From: UBA9676 sp036522155
Lineage (GTDB): Bacteria; Actinomycetota; Actinomycetes; Streptosporangiales; Streptosporangiaceae
Length of the DNA: 11,480 nt
Assembly: GCA_036522155.1 (NCBI GenBank)
Contig: DATDGI010000359.1
Location: 1 to 11,480 of the forward strand
Direction of reading: 5' to 3'
The translations under genes and the position numbers were made by a program. The notes beneath the pieces are model-generated. The model did no database searches, was not told where the DNA came from, and saw only the letters and a list, made by a program, of their open reading frames with translations. Of the stretch, positions 1 to 5,639 are shown piece after piece. Numbering within the stretch: position 1 is the stretch's first letter; the number at the start of each line of letters is the position of its first letter.

Positions 1-72
1 ACCGGGGGTGCGGCGGGAAACGAGCGCGCGGCCGGGACCGGGGGTGCGGCCGCGAACGAGCGTGCGGCCGGG
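1..72 (+). repeat. Two tandem 36-bp repeats inside fmt
   Basis: Bases 1-36 and 37-72 are head-to-tail copies that differ at four positions (15, 17, 18 and 27 of the unit). The period is a multiple of three, so the copies encode TGGAAGNERAAG and TGGAAANERAAG in the fmt frame and leave the gene open. The array begins at the window edge, so more copies may exist to the left. It probably arose by replication slippage in a tolerant loop. Confidence 0.8.
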
Positions 73-264
73 GCCCCGGGCTCACTCGCTCCGGGAGAGC
101 TATGGGCAGGCCGGGCCGGGGTGTTCGTGGGTACCGCCACCCAGCCGGTCGAGCTGGGGGATGTGCAGCCGCCGGGCAAGCGGCCGATGGCCGCGGCGGC
201 CTGGGCGCGCGGGCTGCACCTGGACCCGGCCGGCGCCGGCCAAACCTCGCTGGTCCTCGGCTGA
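1..264 (+). CDS. fmt: Methionyl-tRNA formyltransferase, C-terminal fragment (5' end outside window)
   Basis: The first 87 codons (stop TGA at 262-264) end in a stretch that matches the C-terminal domain of Fmt: GELWAGRAGVFVGTATQPVE, then ELGDVQPPGKRPMAAAAWAR, ending in SLVLG. The motif LGDVQPPGKRPMAAAAWARG is the conserved end of the tRNA-binding OB-fold-like domain. Fmt formylates the methionine on initiator tRNA using 10-formyl-tetrahydrofolate. The catalytic domain lies outside the window and cannot be checked. The visible start is a Gly/Ala-rich segment with two 12-residue repeats that looks like a variable surface loop before the last beta strands. rsmB begins one base after the stop, so the two are very likely co-transcribed and translationally coupled; fmt-rsmB is a common bacterial pair. 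Reading frame and identity are judged from recalled family motifs only. Confidence 0.88.
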   Translation, partial: TGGAAGNERAAGTGGAAANERAAGAPGSLAPGELWAGRAGVFVGTATQPVELGDVQPPGKRPMAAAAWARGLHLDPAGAGQTSLVLG

Positions 265-265
265 C

Positions 266-1735
266 ATGGCGCCACGCCCACGGGCCAGGCCCGGCCGATC
301 GTCCCCCGCCAGCAAGCCTGCGCCCGGCCAGCCCGCGCCCAACAGGAGCCATCCCCGGCGGCCGCGCACCGATCCCGCCCGGCGGGTGGCCCTGGATGTG
401 CTGCGCGCCACCCGGGAGCGCGACGCGTACGCGAACCTGCTGCTGCCCGCGCTGCTGCGCGAGCGCGGCCTGACCGGGCGGGACGCCGCGCTGGCTACCG
501 AGCTGTGCTACGGCACCCTGCGCGGGCTGGGCACCTACGACGCGGTGATCGCAGCCTGCAGCGCCCGCGCGCTCGACCGGATCGACCCGCCCGTCCTGGA
601 CGTGCTCCGGCTGGGAACACACCAGCTGCTGGCGACCCGGATCGGCGCGCACGCCGCCGTCGCCACCTCGGTCGACCTGGCCAGGGAAGCCGCCGGGCCG
701 GGCGCGGCCGGCTTCGTCAACGCGGTCCTGCGCCGGGTGGCCAGCCGGGATCTGGCGGCCTGGATCGACGCCATCGCGCCCGCCCGCGCCACTGACCCGC
801 TGGGTCACCTGGCCGTCCGCTACAGCCACCCGCGCTGGATCGTCGCCGCCTTCAGCGAATCGCTGGGGGAGGACACCGGGACCGGGTTCGCGGAGACCGA
901 GGCGGTGCTGGCTGCGTCGGCCGAGCGCCCCCGGGTGACCCTGTGCGCCGTGCCCGGGCTGGCCAGCCAGGCAGAACTCGCGGCCGGGGGAGCGGTGAGC
1001 GCCCGGTGGTCACCGTTGGGCGGATATCTGGATGGTGGTGACCCAGCCGCGGTCACCGCCGTGCGGCAGGGGCGGGCCGCCGTGCAGGATGAGGCCAGCC
1101 AGCTGGCCGCGCTCGCGCTGGCCCGGGTGGATGTGGGCGCTCCCGACCAGCGCTGGCTCGACCTGTGCGCCGGGCCGGGCGGCAAGGCGCGGCTGCTGGC
1201 CGGGCTCGCGGCCGCCCATGATGCCCGGCTGGCGGCCGCCGACGCCCGCCCGCACCGGGCCTTGCTGGTGCGCGCCGCCACCGCCGCCAGCGGGACGGCC
1301 GCCGTGATCGTGGCCGACAGCACGGTCCCCGCGTGGCGGCCGGGCTCGTTCGACCGGGTGATCGCCGACGTGCCGTGCTCGGGTCTGGGCGCCCTGCGCC
1401 GGCGGCCGGAGGCCCGCTGGCGCAAAACCGCGGCGGATGTGGCCGGGCTCGGCCGCCTGCAGCGGGACCTGCTGGCCAGCGCGATAGCCGCGGCCCGTCC
1501 CGGCGGCGCGGTGGCCTACATCACCTGTTCCCCGCACGTCGGCGAGACCCGTGCGGTCATGGCCGACGTCCTGCGCGGCCGCACCGATGTCACCGTGCTG
1601 GACGCACCCGCCGTGCTCGCGGAGGTGCCGGATCTGCGCTGCCCGGCACCGGACGGCAGGTACGCGCAGTTCTGGCCACACCGGCACGGCACCGACGCCA
1701 TCTTCCTCGCCCTGCTCCGGCGCGGGCCGGGCTAG
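266..1735 (+). CDS. rsmB: 16S rRNA (cytosine(967)-C5)-methyltransferase RsmB
   Basis: A 489-residue protein of the NusB/NOL1-NOP2-Sun type, which methylates C967 of 16S rRNA with S-adenosylmethionine. An N-terminal NusB-like RNA-binding domain spans about residues 37-165 (ARRVALDVLRATRERDAYAN; GAAGFVNAVLRRVA). The Rossmann methyltransferase domain follows, with SAM motif I LDLCAGPGGKA (residues 298-308), motif IV DVPCSGLGALRRRPEARW containing the release cysteine C371, and motif VI YITCSPH containing the nucleophile C421. VQDEASQL (273-280) is also typical. Both catalytic cysteines are present, so the enzyme looks intact. The first 36 residues are a Pro/Arg-rich tail not seen in shorter homologues. 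The ATG at 266 was chosen because it follows the fmt stop by one base; the frame is open further upstream, but that would overlap fmt extensively. No clear Shine-Dalgarno sequence is visible, which fits coupling to fmt. Confidence 0.95.
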   Translation: MAPRPRARPGRSSPASKPAPGQPAPNRSHPRRPRTDPARRVALDVLRATRERDAYANLLLPALLRERGLTGRDAALATELCYGTLRGLGTYDAVIAACSARALDRIDPPVLDVLRLGTHQLLATRIGAHAAVATSVDLAREAAGPGAAGFVNAVLRRVASRDLAAWIDAIAPARATDPLGHLAVRYSHPRWIVAAFSESLGEDTGTGFAETEAVLAASAERPRVTLCAVPGLASQAELAAGGAVSARWSPLGGYLDGGDPAAVTAVRQGRAAVQDEASQLAALALARVDVGAPDQRWLDLCAGPGGKARLLAGLAAAHDARLAAADARPHRALLVRAATAASGTAAVIVADSTVPAWRPGSFDRVIADVPCSGLGALRRRPEARWRKTAADVAGLGRLQRDLLASAIAAARPGGAVAYITCSPHVGETRAVMADVLRGRTDVTVLDAPAVLAEVPDLRCPAPDGRYAQFWPHRHGTDAIFLALLRRGPG

Positions 1736-1760
1736 CTGGCCGGCGGCGCTGGCCGGCCGG
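1736..1760. terminator. Hairpin between convergent rsmB and DUF2786 genes
   Basis: GGCCGGC (1738-1744) pairs with GCCGGCC (1752-1758) around a 7-base loop, and can be extended by a T-G wobble and a C-G pair to 1736/1760. It fills most of the 31 bases between the two convergent stop codons. There is no T run on either side, so it would act, if at all, as a symmetric G+C-rich hairpin of the kind common at actinobacterial gene ends. Inference from the sequence only. Confidence 0.45.
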
Positions 1761-1766
1761 GGGAAC

Positions 1767-2501
1767 TCATCCGGTGAGGGCGTGGGTGCCGCCGCGGCGC
1801 AGGCGGGTGGTGCCGATGTCGGCCCGCTGGCCCTGGCTGTAGCCAGCGCCGTAGCCGCTGCCGGAGTAGGTGACGCGCGACTTGCGGGTGACCGGGTAGG
1901 CCTGCTCGACGTTGCGCCGGATGACCTGGCTGCGGTCGGCCAGCACCAGCGCGGTCCGGGTGCCGAAACCAGCGGTCGTGGCGGTCGCCCGGGTCGCCGC
2001 CTCGTGCTCGGCCGCACGGACCCGGGACACCACGGCGGCCGCGAACCCCAGCAGCCAGCTGCGGCGCCAGGCCCGCGGGTTCCGGCTCCAGGCGGGTACC
2101 TGGGCGGCGGCCAGGCCCTGCCACATCTGCACCAGCAGTGACGTGTACAGGACATCGGTGCGCTCGATGTCGGAGGCGAAGCCGAACACGTGGATCCGGG
2201 AACCAGGGCCGGTGCGGGACAAGATGATGCACTGGCAGCGCAGCGCCGAGGCCAGGCCGCACAGCAGGTGCGCCTGGATCCGGGCCCAGGGATTGTCCAC
2301 CTCGATGACCCGGTCGGCGGGCCGGTCGGTCTCCGGCCGTTCGGCCGCGAGCAGGGCGCGGTCGATGCCGTACTTCGCCATCAGCTCGGCCGCCTTGCCG
2401 GTGAGGGCCTGCGCCTCGGCCGGGGTGACCCCCGGGTCCTCGGCCTTGGCCAGCAGCTTGCGCACGCGGGCGAGCAGCGGGTCCGCTACGTCGGTGTTCA
2501 C
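1767..2501 (-). CDS. DUF2786 domain-containing protein, function unknown
   Basis: A 244-residue protein beginning at GTG 2501. The start is set by a consensus ribosome binding site, AAGGAGG on the minus strand (2515-2509), seven bases before it; the frame continues upstream but has no such site. Residues about 8-48 match the DUF2786 helical motif: LLARVRKLLAKAEDPGVTPA, followed by AAELMAKYGID. The central part (about 65-170) is typical of the longer actinobacterial members, with IHVFGFASDIERTDVLYTSL and a WRRSWLLGFA segment. The tail is Gly/Tyr/Arg-rich (SGSGYGAGYSQGQ). No signal peptide, membrane segment or recognisable catalytic motif is seen. DUF2786 proteins occur in actinobacteria and phages, and no biochemical role is known to me. 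The gene lies inverted between rsmB and rpe, which are usually neighbours, so it is probably an insertion. A possible SOS-type operator lies just upstream. Confidence 0.88.
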   Translation of the reverse strand: MNTDVADPLLARVRKLLAKAEDPGVTPAEAQALTGKAAELMAKYGIDRALLAAERPETDRPADRVIEVDNPWARIQAHLLCGLASALRCQCIILSRTGPGSRIHVFGFASDIERTDVLYTSLLVQMWQGLAAAQVPAWSRNPRAWRRSWLLGFAAAVVSRVRAAEHEAATRATATTAGFGTRTALVLADRSQVIRRNVEQAYPVTRKSRVTYSGSGYGAGYSQGQRADIGTTRLRRGGTHALTG

Positions 2502-2508
2502 GCACTGA

Positions 2509-2515
2509 CCTCCTT
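2509..2515 (-). promoter_or_regulatory. Strong Shine-Dalgarno sequence deciding the DUF2786 start
   Basis: Read on the minus strand this is AAGGAGG, a full match to the anti-Shine-Dalgarno core, ending seven bases before GTG 2501. Most genes in this window have weaker or no such site, so it suggests efficient translation and fixes the start codon. Confidence 0.8.
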
Positions 2516-2522
2516 CTCGGAA

Positions 2523-2555
2523 GCTAACGATTCGAACATATGATCGAACATTAGC
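2523..2555. promoter_or_regulatory. SOS-box-like palindrome upstream of the DUF2786 gene
   Basis: The core at 2531-2548, TTCGAACATATGATCGAA, is an 18-bp palindrome with one mismatched pair. Its inner 16 bases (TCGAAC-ATAT-GATCGA, 2532-2547) differ from the actinobacterial LexA box TCGAAC-N4-GTTCGA at one position. It is flanked by a further inverted pair, GCTAA (2523-2527) and TTAGC (2551-2555). The element is A+T-rich in a G+C-rich region and lies 31-46 bases before the GTG start, where it would overlap a minus-strand promoter. The palindrome is seen directly; LexA binding is inferred. Another regulator with a TTCGA half-site is equally possible. Confidence 0.5.
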
Positions 2556-2712
2556 GGGAGGTGGTGACATTCTCGCCGCGCGCGGCGCCACGGCCGCACC
2601 CTACCGGCCCGTGGTCCCGGCCTGAGGCAGGCGCAGCCGTGTCCCGCCCGGCGGCCTGGGGGGAGCCGTGGTTCCCCCACGGCGTCACCCCCGCGGGCAC
2701 CGGGCGGCCGTT

Positions 2713-2718
2713 TACACT
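2713..2718 (+). promoter_or_regulatory. -10 element TACACT for leaderless rpe transcript
   Basis: TACACT matches the actinobacterial -10 pattern TANNNT and lies seven bases before ATG 2726, so transcription would start at or next to the A of the start codon. There is no Shine-Dalgarno sequence before the ATG. No good -35 hexamer is visible, which is common for such promoters. Confidence 0.6.
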
Positions 2719-2725
2719 CGCCGGT

Positions 2726-3409
2726 ATGGCCGTCCAGCTGGCGCCGAGCATCCTGTCCGCCGATTTCGCCCGGCTCGCCGACGAGGCCGGCGCGGTCGCG
2801 AGCGAGGCCGACTGGCTGCACATCGACGTCATGGACAACCACTTCGTGCCGAACCTGACCATCGGCCTGCCCGTCGTGGAGTCGCTGCTCAAGCACACCA
2901 GCCTGCCGCTGGACTGCCACCTGATGATCGAGGATCCGGATCGCTGGGCCCCCGCGTACGCCGAGGCCGGGGCAGGCAACGTCACCGTGCATGTGGAAGC
3001 CGCGCAGGCGCCCGTCCGGCTGCTCCGGGCGATCCGGTCGGCCGGTGCCCGCGCCGGGCTCGGCATCAACCCCACCACGCCGGTCGAGCCCTATGCCGAC
3101 CTGCTGCCCGAGATCGACATGCTGCTGCTCATGACGGTCGAGCCCGGTTTCGGCGGCCAGCATTTCCTTGACCTGGTGCTGCCCAAGCTGAGCCGGGCGC
3201 GGGAGCTGGTGGCCAGGCTCGGGGGCGCGGTCTGGCTGCAGGTGGACGGCGGGGTGAGCGCGGCGACGATCGAGCGGTGCGCGGAGGCGGGCGCGGACGT
3301 GTTCGTGGCGGGCTCGGCGGTCTATGACGCGGGTGACCCGGCGGCGGCACTGCGGGCGCTGCGCGCCCAGGCCGAGCGGGCGACGGTCAGCGCGGCCTGG
3401 GCCCGCTGA
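2726..3409 (+). CDS. rpe: Ribulose-phosphate 3-epimerase
   Basis: A 227-residue TIM-barrel enzyme of the usual length that interconverts ribulose 5-phosphate and xylulose 5-phosphate in the pentose phosphate pathway. The N-terminal signature APSILSADFARL (6-17) is followed by LHIDVMDNHFVPNLTIGL, with metal/catalytic residues H32 and D34, then DCHLMIEDPDRW with H65, LMTVEPGFGGQHF (135-147) around the phosphate-binding loop, and LQVDGGV with catalytic D174. GSAVY (196-200) closes the barrel. The set is complete. ATG 2726 was chosen because it begins the conserved N terminus and sits seven bases after TACACT; the frame is open upstream with no family similarity. In many actinobacteria rpe follows rsmB directly and precedes riboflavin genes; here an inverted DUF2786 gene intervenes and rpe has its own promoter. 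It could also supply ribulose 5-phosphate to riboflavin synthesis. Confidence 0.96.
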   Translation: MAVQLAPSILSADFARLADEAGAVASEADWLHIDVMDNHFVPNLTIGLPVVESLLKHTSLPLDCHLMIEDPDRWAPAYAEAGAGNVTVHVEAAQAPVRLLRAIRSAGARAGLGINPTTPVEPYADLLPEIDMLLLMTVEPGFGGQHFLDLVLPKLSRARELVARLGGAVWLQVDGGVSAATIERCAEAGADVFVAGSAVYDAGDPAAALRALRAQAERATVSAAWAR

Positions 3410-3491
3410 CCCGGCCGGCGCCGGTGCCGCGTAGTGTGCGGACCGAGTGCCCGGGACGCTCCCAGCGGCCCAGGGAAGTTTCGCGCCGGGA

Positions 3492-3518
3492 TGTCGATCC
3501 CGGGTGGTCCCAATCGTC
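3492..3518 (+). promoter_or_regulatory. Predicted ECF42-type promoter for the DGPF/sigma operon
   Basis: TGTCGA (3492-3497) is followed after 17 bases by CGTC (3515-3518), about 45 bases before the DGPF start codon. As I recall, ECF42 sigma factors in Streptomyces recognise a bipartite motif of TGTCGA and CG(A/T)C in front of DGPF-protein genes, and this fits both halves and the spacing. That would make the operon autoregulated. The motif is seen in the sequence; recognition by the adjacent sigma factor is inferred. Confidence 0.65.
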
Positions 3519-3563
3519 GGGGTAGTGACAAGTTCCCACTGCAAGACCGGAAGGACATTCGTC

Positions 3564-3905
3564 ATGGCCGAGTACTTGATCTTGATATATGAGGACGAGA
3601 ACGGCTACGCCACCGCCACTCCCGATGTCTTCCAGGAGGTCATGGAGGCGCACAACCGCTTCGCGCAGCAGGTCGGGGAGAAGGGCGGCAAGATGGTCGC
3701 TGGCAACGCGCTCCAGCCGACCAGCACCGCCACCACCATCCGCGCGGATGTGGTGACGGACGGCCCGTTCGCCGAGACCAAGGAGGCGCTGGGCGGCTAC
3801 TACCTGATCGAGGCGCGTGATCTTGACCACGCGCTCGACATCGCCAAGCTCTGCCCGGCCCGCTTCGGCGGCGTCGAGGTCCGGCCGATCATGGTTTTTT
3901 CCTGA
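3564..3905 (+). CDS. DGPF/YCII-domain protein (YciI family)
   Basis: A 113-residue single-domain protein beginning MAEYLILIYEDE, with the defining DGPF motif at residues 66-69 in VVTDGPFAETKEALGGYYLI and ending GGVEVRPIM. These are small ferredoxin-like-fold proteins of COG3795. No enzymatic activity is established for the DGPF group as far as I know. The family is typically encoded beside ECF sigma factors of group ECF42, as here. ATG 3564 is preceded by GGAAGGA at 3549-3555, and the start matches the family N terminus. The sigma factor gene begins two bases after the stop, so the two are coupled. The gene is probably both partner and target of that sigma factor, given the TGTCGA/CGTC element upstream. 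The last codons contain a run of six T (3895-3900), unusual in this G+C-rich DNA. Confidence 0.92.
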   Translation: MAEYLILIYEDENGYATATPDVFQEVMEAHNRFAQQVGEKGGKMVAGNALQPTSTATTIRADVVTDGPFAETKEALGGYYLIEARDLDHALDIAKLCPARFGGVEVRPIMVFS

Positions 3906-3907
3906 CC

Positions 3908-5266
3908 GTGACCGCCGAACCGGACCAGGCCAGCGGCGCCGGGAACCCCGGCGCCGCTGGTGACGGCCGGTTCCGGGGCGGGCGTGCCGCGCGCCGGGCG
4001 CGCGCGGGGAAGGACACCGCCGCCGCCATCGCCGATGCGCACCGCCGCGAGTGGGCCTTCGTCCTCGCCGCGACGGCGCGCGTCGCCGGCGACATCGACC
4101 TCGCCGAGGAGTGCGTCCAGGACGCCTACGTGGCCGCGCTGGACGCCTGGTCCCGGCAGGGAGTGCCGGACAACCCCGGCGCCTGGCTGACCACCACCGC
4201 CCGCCGCCGGGCCATCGACGTGCTGCGCCGCAGTGCCACCCTGCGCGGGAAGCTGCCACTGCTGATCGAGCCCGAGCCGCCGGTACCTGGATCGGCCCCG
4301 CCCGGGCCTGCCCCCGCCGAAGGCGACGATGTGATCCCCGACGACCGGCTGCGGCTGGTCTTCACCTGCTGCCACCCGGCCCTGGCCCGGGAGGCGCAGG
4401 TGGCGCTCACGCTGCGGCTGGTATGCGGGCTGACCACGACCGAGATCGCGCAAGCCTTCCTGGTGCCAGAAGCCACCATGGCCGCCCGGGTGACCCGGGC
4501 CAAGAAGAAGATCTCCGCGGCCCGGATCGCCTACCGGGTCCCCGGCCCGGCCGAGCTCCCCGACCGCCTCGACGCGGTGCTGACCGTGGTGCACCTGCTC
4601 TACACGACCGGGCATACCGCGCCCGGCGGGGAGAACGTCGTCCGTGACGATCTGGTCGAGCGCGCCATGGATCTGGCGCGGATGCTGCATTCGCTGATGC
4701 CCGACGAGCGCGAGGTGCGCGGGCTGCTGGCGCTGCTGCTGCTCACCGACGCCCGCCGGGGCACCCGGGCCGATCCCGGTGGCCGCCTGCTGCTGCTGGC
4801 CGACCAGGACCGGAGCCGCTGGGACCGGGCCATGATCGCCGAAGGGGTGGCGCTCGTGCCGGGCGCCATCCGGGGCGGGCCCCCCGGCCGGTTCGCGGTG
4901 CAGGCCGCGATCGCCGCCCTGCATGCGGAGGCGCCGAGCTACGGCCAGACCGACTGGCGGCAGATCGTCCAGCTCTACGGCGTGCTGCTCAGCGTCTGGA
5001 ACTCCCCGGTGGTGGCCCTGAACCGGGCGGTCGCCGTGGCCATGGCCGACGGGCCGGAGGCCGGCCTGGCCGAGATCGAGGAACTGGAACAGGACGGTCG
5101 GCTGGCGGACTACCGGTACCTGCCGGCCGCCAAGGCGGACCTGCTGCGCCGCCTCGGGCGGCAGGCCGAGGCGGTCCGGGCCTACCGGTCCGCCCTGGAC
5201 CTCACCATGAACGCCGCCGAGCGGGACTTCCTGGCCGGCCGGATCGCCGAGGCCAGCGGCGGCTGA
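3908..5266 (+). CDS. ECF sigma factor with C-terminal TPR-like extension (ECF42 type)
   Basis: A 452-residue sigma-70 family protein, more than twice the length of a minimal ECF sigma factor. Sigma region 2 lies at about residues 42-110 (AEECVQDAYVAALDAW; NPGAWLTTTARRRAIDVLRR). Region 4 lies at about 146-202 (RLRLVFTCCHPALAREAQVA; GLTTTEIAQAFLVPEATMAA, then RVTRAKKKI, the helix-turn-helix). A long helical extension follows from about 205 (LLYTTGHTA; NSPVVALNRAVAVAMADGPE; ADLLRRLGRQAEAVRAYRSA), typical of COG4941/ECF42 proteins. There is no anti-sigma factor gene nearby; in this group the extension is reported to be needed for activity. GTG 3908 starts two bases after the DGPF stop, with no visible ribosome binding site, so coupled translation is likely. 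The first 40 residues are a basic, Gly/Ala-rich tail that ordinary members lack. The signal sensed is unknown. Confidence 0.93.
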   Translation: MTAEPDQASGAGNPGAAGDGRFRGGRAARRARAGKDTAAAIADAHRREWAFVLAATARVAGDIDLAEECVQDAYVAALDAWSRQGVPDNPGAWLTTTARRRAIDVLRRSATLRGKLPLLIEPEPPVPGSAPPGPAPAEGDDVIPDDRLRLVFTCCHPALAREAQVALTLRLVCGLTTTEIAQAFLVPEATMAARVTRAKKKISAARIAYRVPGPAELPDRLDAVLTVVHLLYTTGHTAPGGENVVRDDLVERAMDLARMLHSLMPDEREVRGLLALLLLTDARRGTRADPGGRLLLLADQDRSRWDRAMIAEGVALVPGAIRGGPPGRFAVQAAIAALHAEAPSYGQTDWRQIVQLYGVLLSVWNSPVVALNRAVAVAMADGPEAGLAEIEELEQDGRLADYRYLPAAKADLLRRLGRQAEAVRAYRSALDLTMNAAERDFLAGRIAEASGG

Positions 5267-5271
5267 CCGCC
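5258..5271 (+). terminator. Weak hairpin over the sigma factor stop codon
   Basis: GGCGG (5258-5262) pairs with CCGCC (5267-5271) around CTGA, which holds the stop codon of the sigma factor gene; a second 5-bp stem, CCGCG/CGCGG, follows at 5272-5289. There is no T tract. They may help end the operon transcript before the riboflavin leader, but short G+C-rich stems arise easily by chance here. Confidence 0.25.
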
Positions 5272-5410
5272 CCGCGACCGGCCCCGCGGCACCGTCCTGG
5301 CCTGGTACGACGGGGTCCTGACCGGGTCCGTGGGGCGCGGCCCGGCACTACCGCGATGCCCCAGCCCGCCCGGAATACCACCCGTGGCACACTGGTTACC
5401 AAAGCCAAGA

Positions 5411-5546
5411 GCGTGCTCCGGGGTCGGTGAAACTCCGAGCCGGCGGTGACAGTCCGCGACCCGGCCAAGGCGCCCAGCGCCAGCGGCCGGCTGACCCGGT
5501 GGAATCCCGGGACCGACGGTTAAAGTCCGGATGGGAGGCAGCACGC
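5411..5546 (+). ncRNA. FMN riboswitch (RFN element)
   Basis: The aptamer shows the RFN core in order: GCTCCGGGGTCGGTGAAA, CTCCGAGCCGGCGGTGACAG, TCCGCGACCC, a variable arm, then GACCCGGTGGAATCCCGGGA and CCGACGGTTAAAGTCCGGAT followed by GGGAG. The closing stem P1 is visible as GCGTGCT (5411-5417) pairing perfectly with AGCACGC (5540-5546). It binds flavin mononucleotide and lowers expression of the riboflavin genes that follow. The next gene, ribE, starts 93 bases downstream. No T-rich terminator lies between, and a hairpin instead masks the ribosome binding site, so control is probably at translation. The promoter must lie in about 5370-5405; CACACT at 5388-5393 is a weak -10 candidate. Confidence 0.95.
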
Positions 5547-5585
5547 GCGCGGCCAGGGCCGGCTTGGGCCGGCGGCAGGCCGTGC

Positions 5586-5639
5586 CCGCGCTTCCGCGCG
5601 TCCCCGGAGCCCGCCGGGCCCGGAGGAGAGGAAGCGCGG
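5586..5639 (+). promoter_or_regulatory. Ribosome-binding-site sequestering hairpin of the FMN riboswitch
   Basis: CCGCGCTTCC (5586-5595) is perfectly complementary to GGAAGCGCGG (5630-5639), which ends on the base before the ribE ATG. The long loop carries an inner GCCC/GGGC stem and the purine-rich ribosome binding site GGAGGAGAGGAAG (5622-5634) runs into the 3' arm. The 5' arm region (5594-5600, CCGCGCG) could instead pair with CGCGCGG at 5546-5552, just past the 3' strand of P1. That offers a mutually exclusive open form. Pairing was found by eye; energies were not computed. Confidence 0.6.

Noticed and set aside
8..265. An upstream extension of the rsmB frame starting at base 8.
   Set aside because: This stretch is the antiphase reading of the fmt C terminus, whose protein similarity is clear, and the extension has no RsmB-like sequence. 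The ATG at 266, one base after the fmt stop, is the natural start.
1010..2155. A 381-codon minus-strand open frame spanning the end of rsmB and part of the DUF2786 gene.
   Set aside because: It overlaps two real genes in other frames and its product is arginine/proline-rich without motifs.
2502..2591. A longer DUF2786 protein starting at ATG 2591 or at the ATG near 2570.
   Set aside because: The consensus AAGGAGG seven bases before GTG 2501 and the start of domain similarity favour the shorter form; the longer ones would run through the palindrome.
5388..5393. CACACT as the -10 box of the riboflavin operon.
   Set aside because: It lacks the leading T of TANNNT and has no -35 partner, so it is mentioned only as a weak candidate with the riboswitch.
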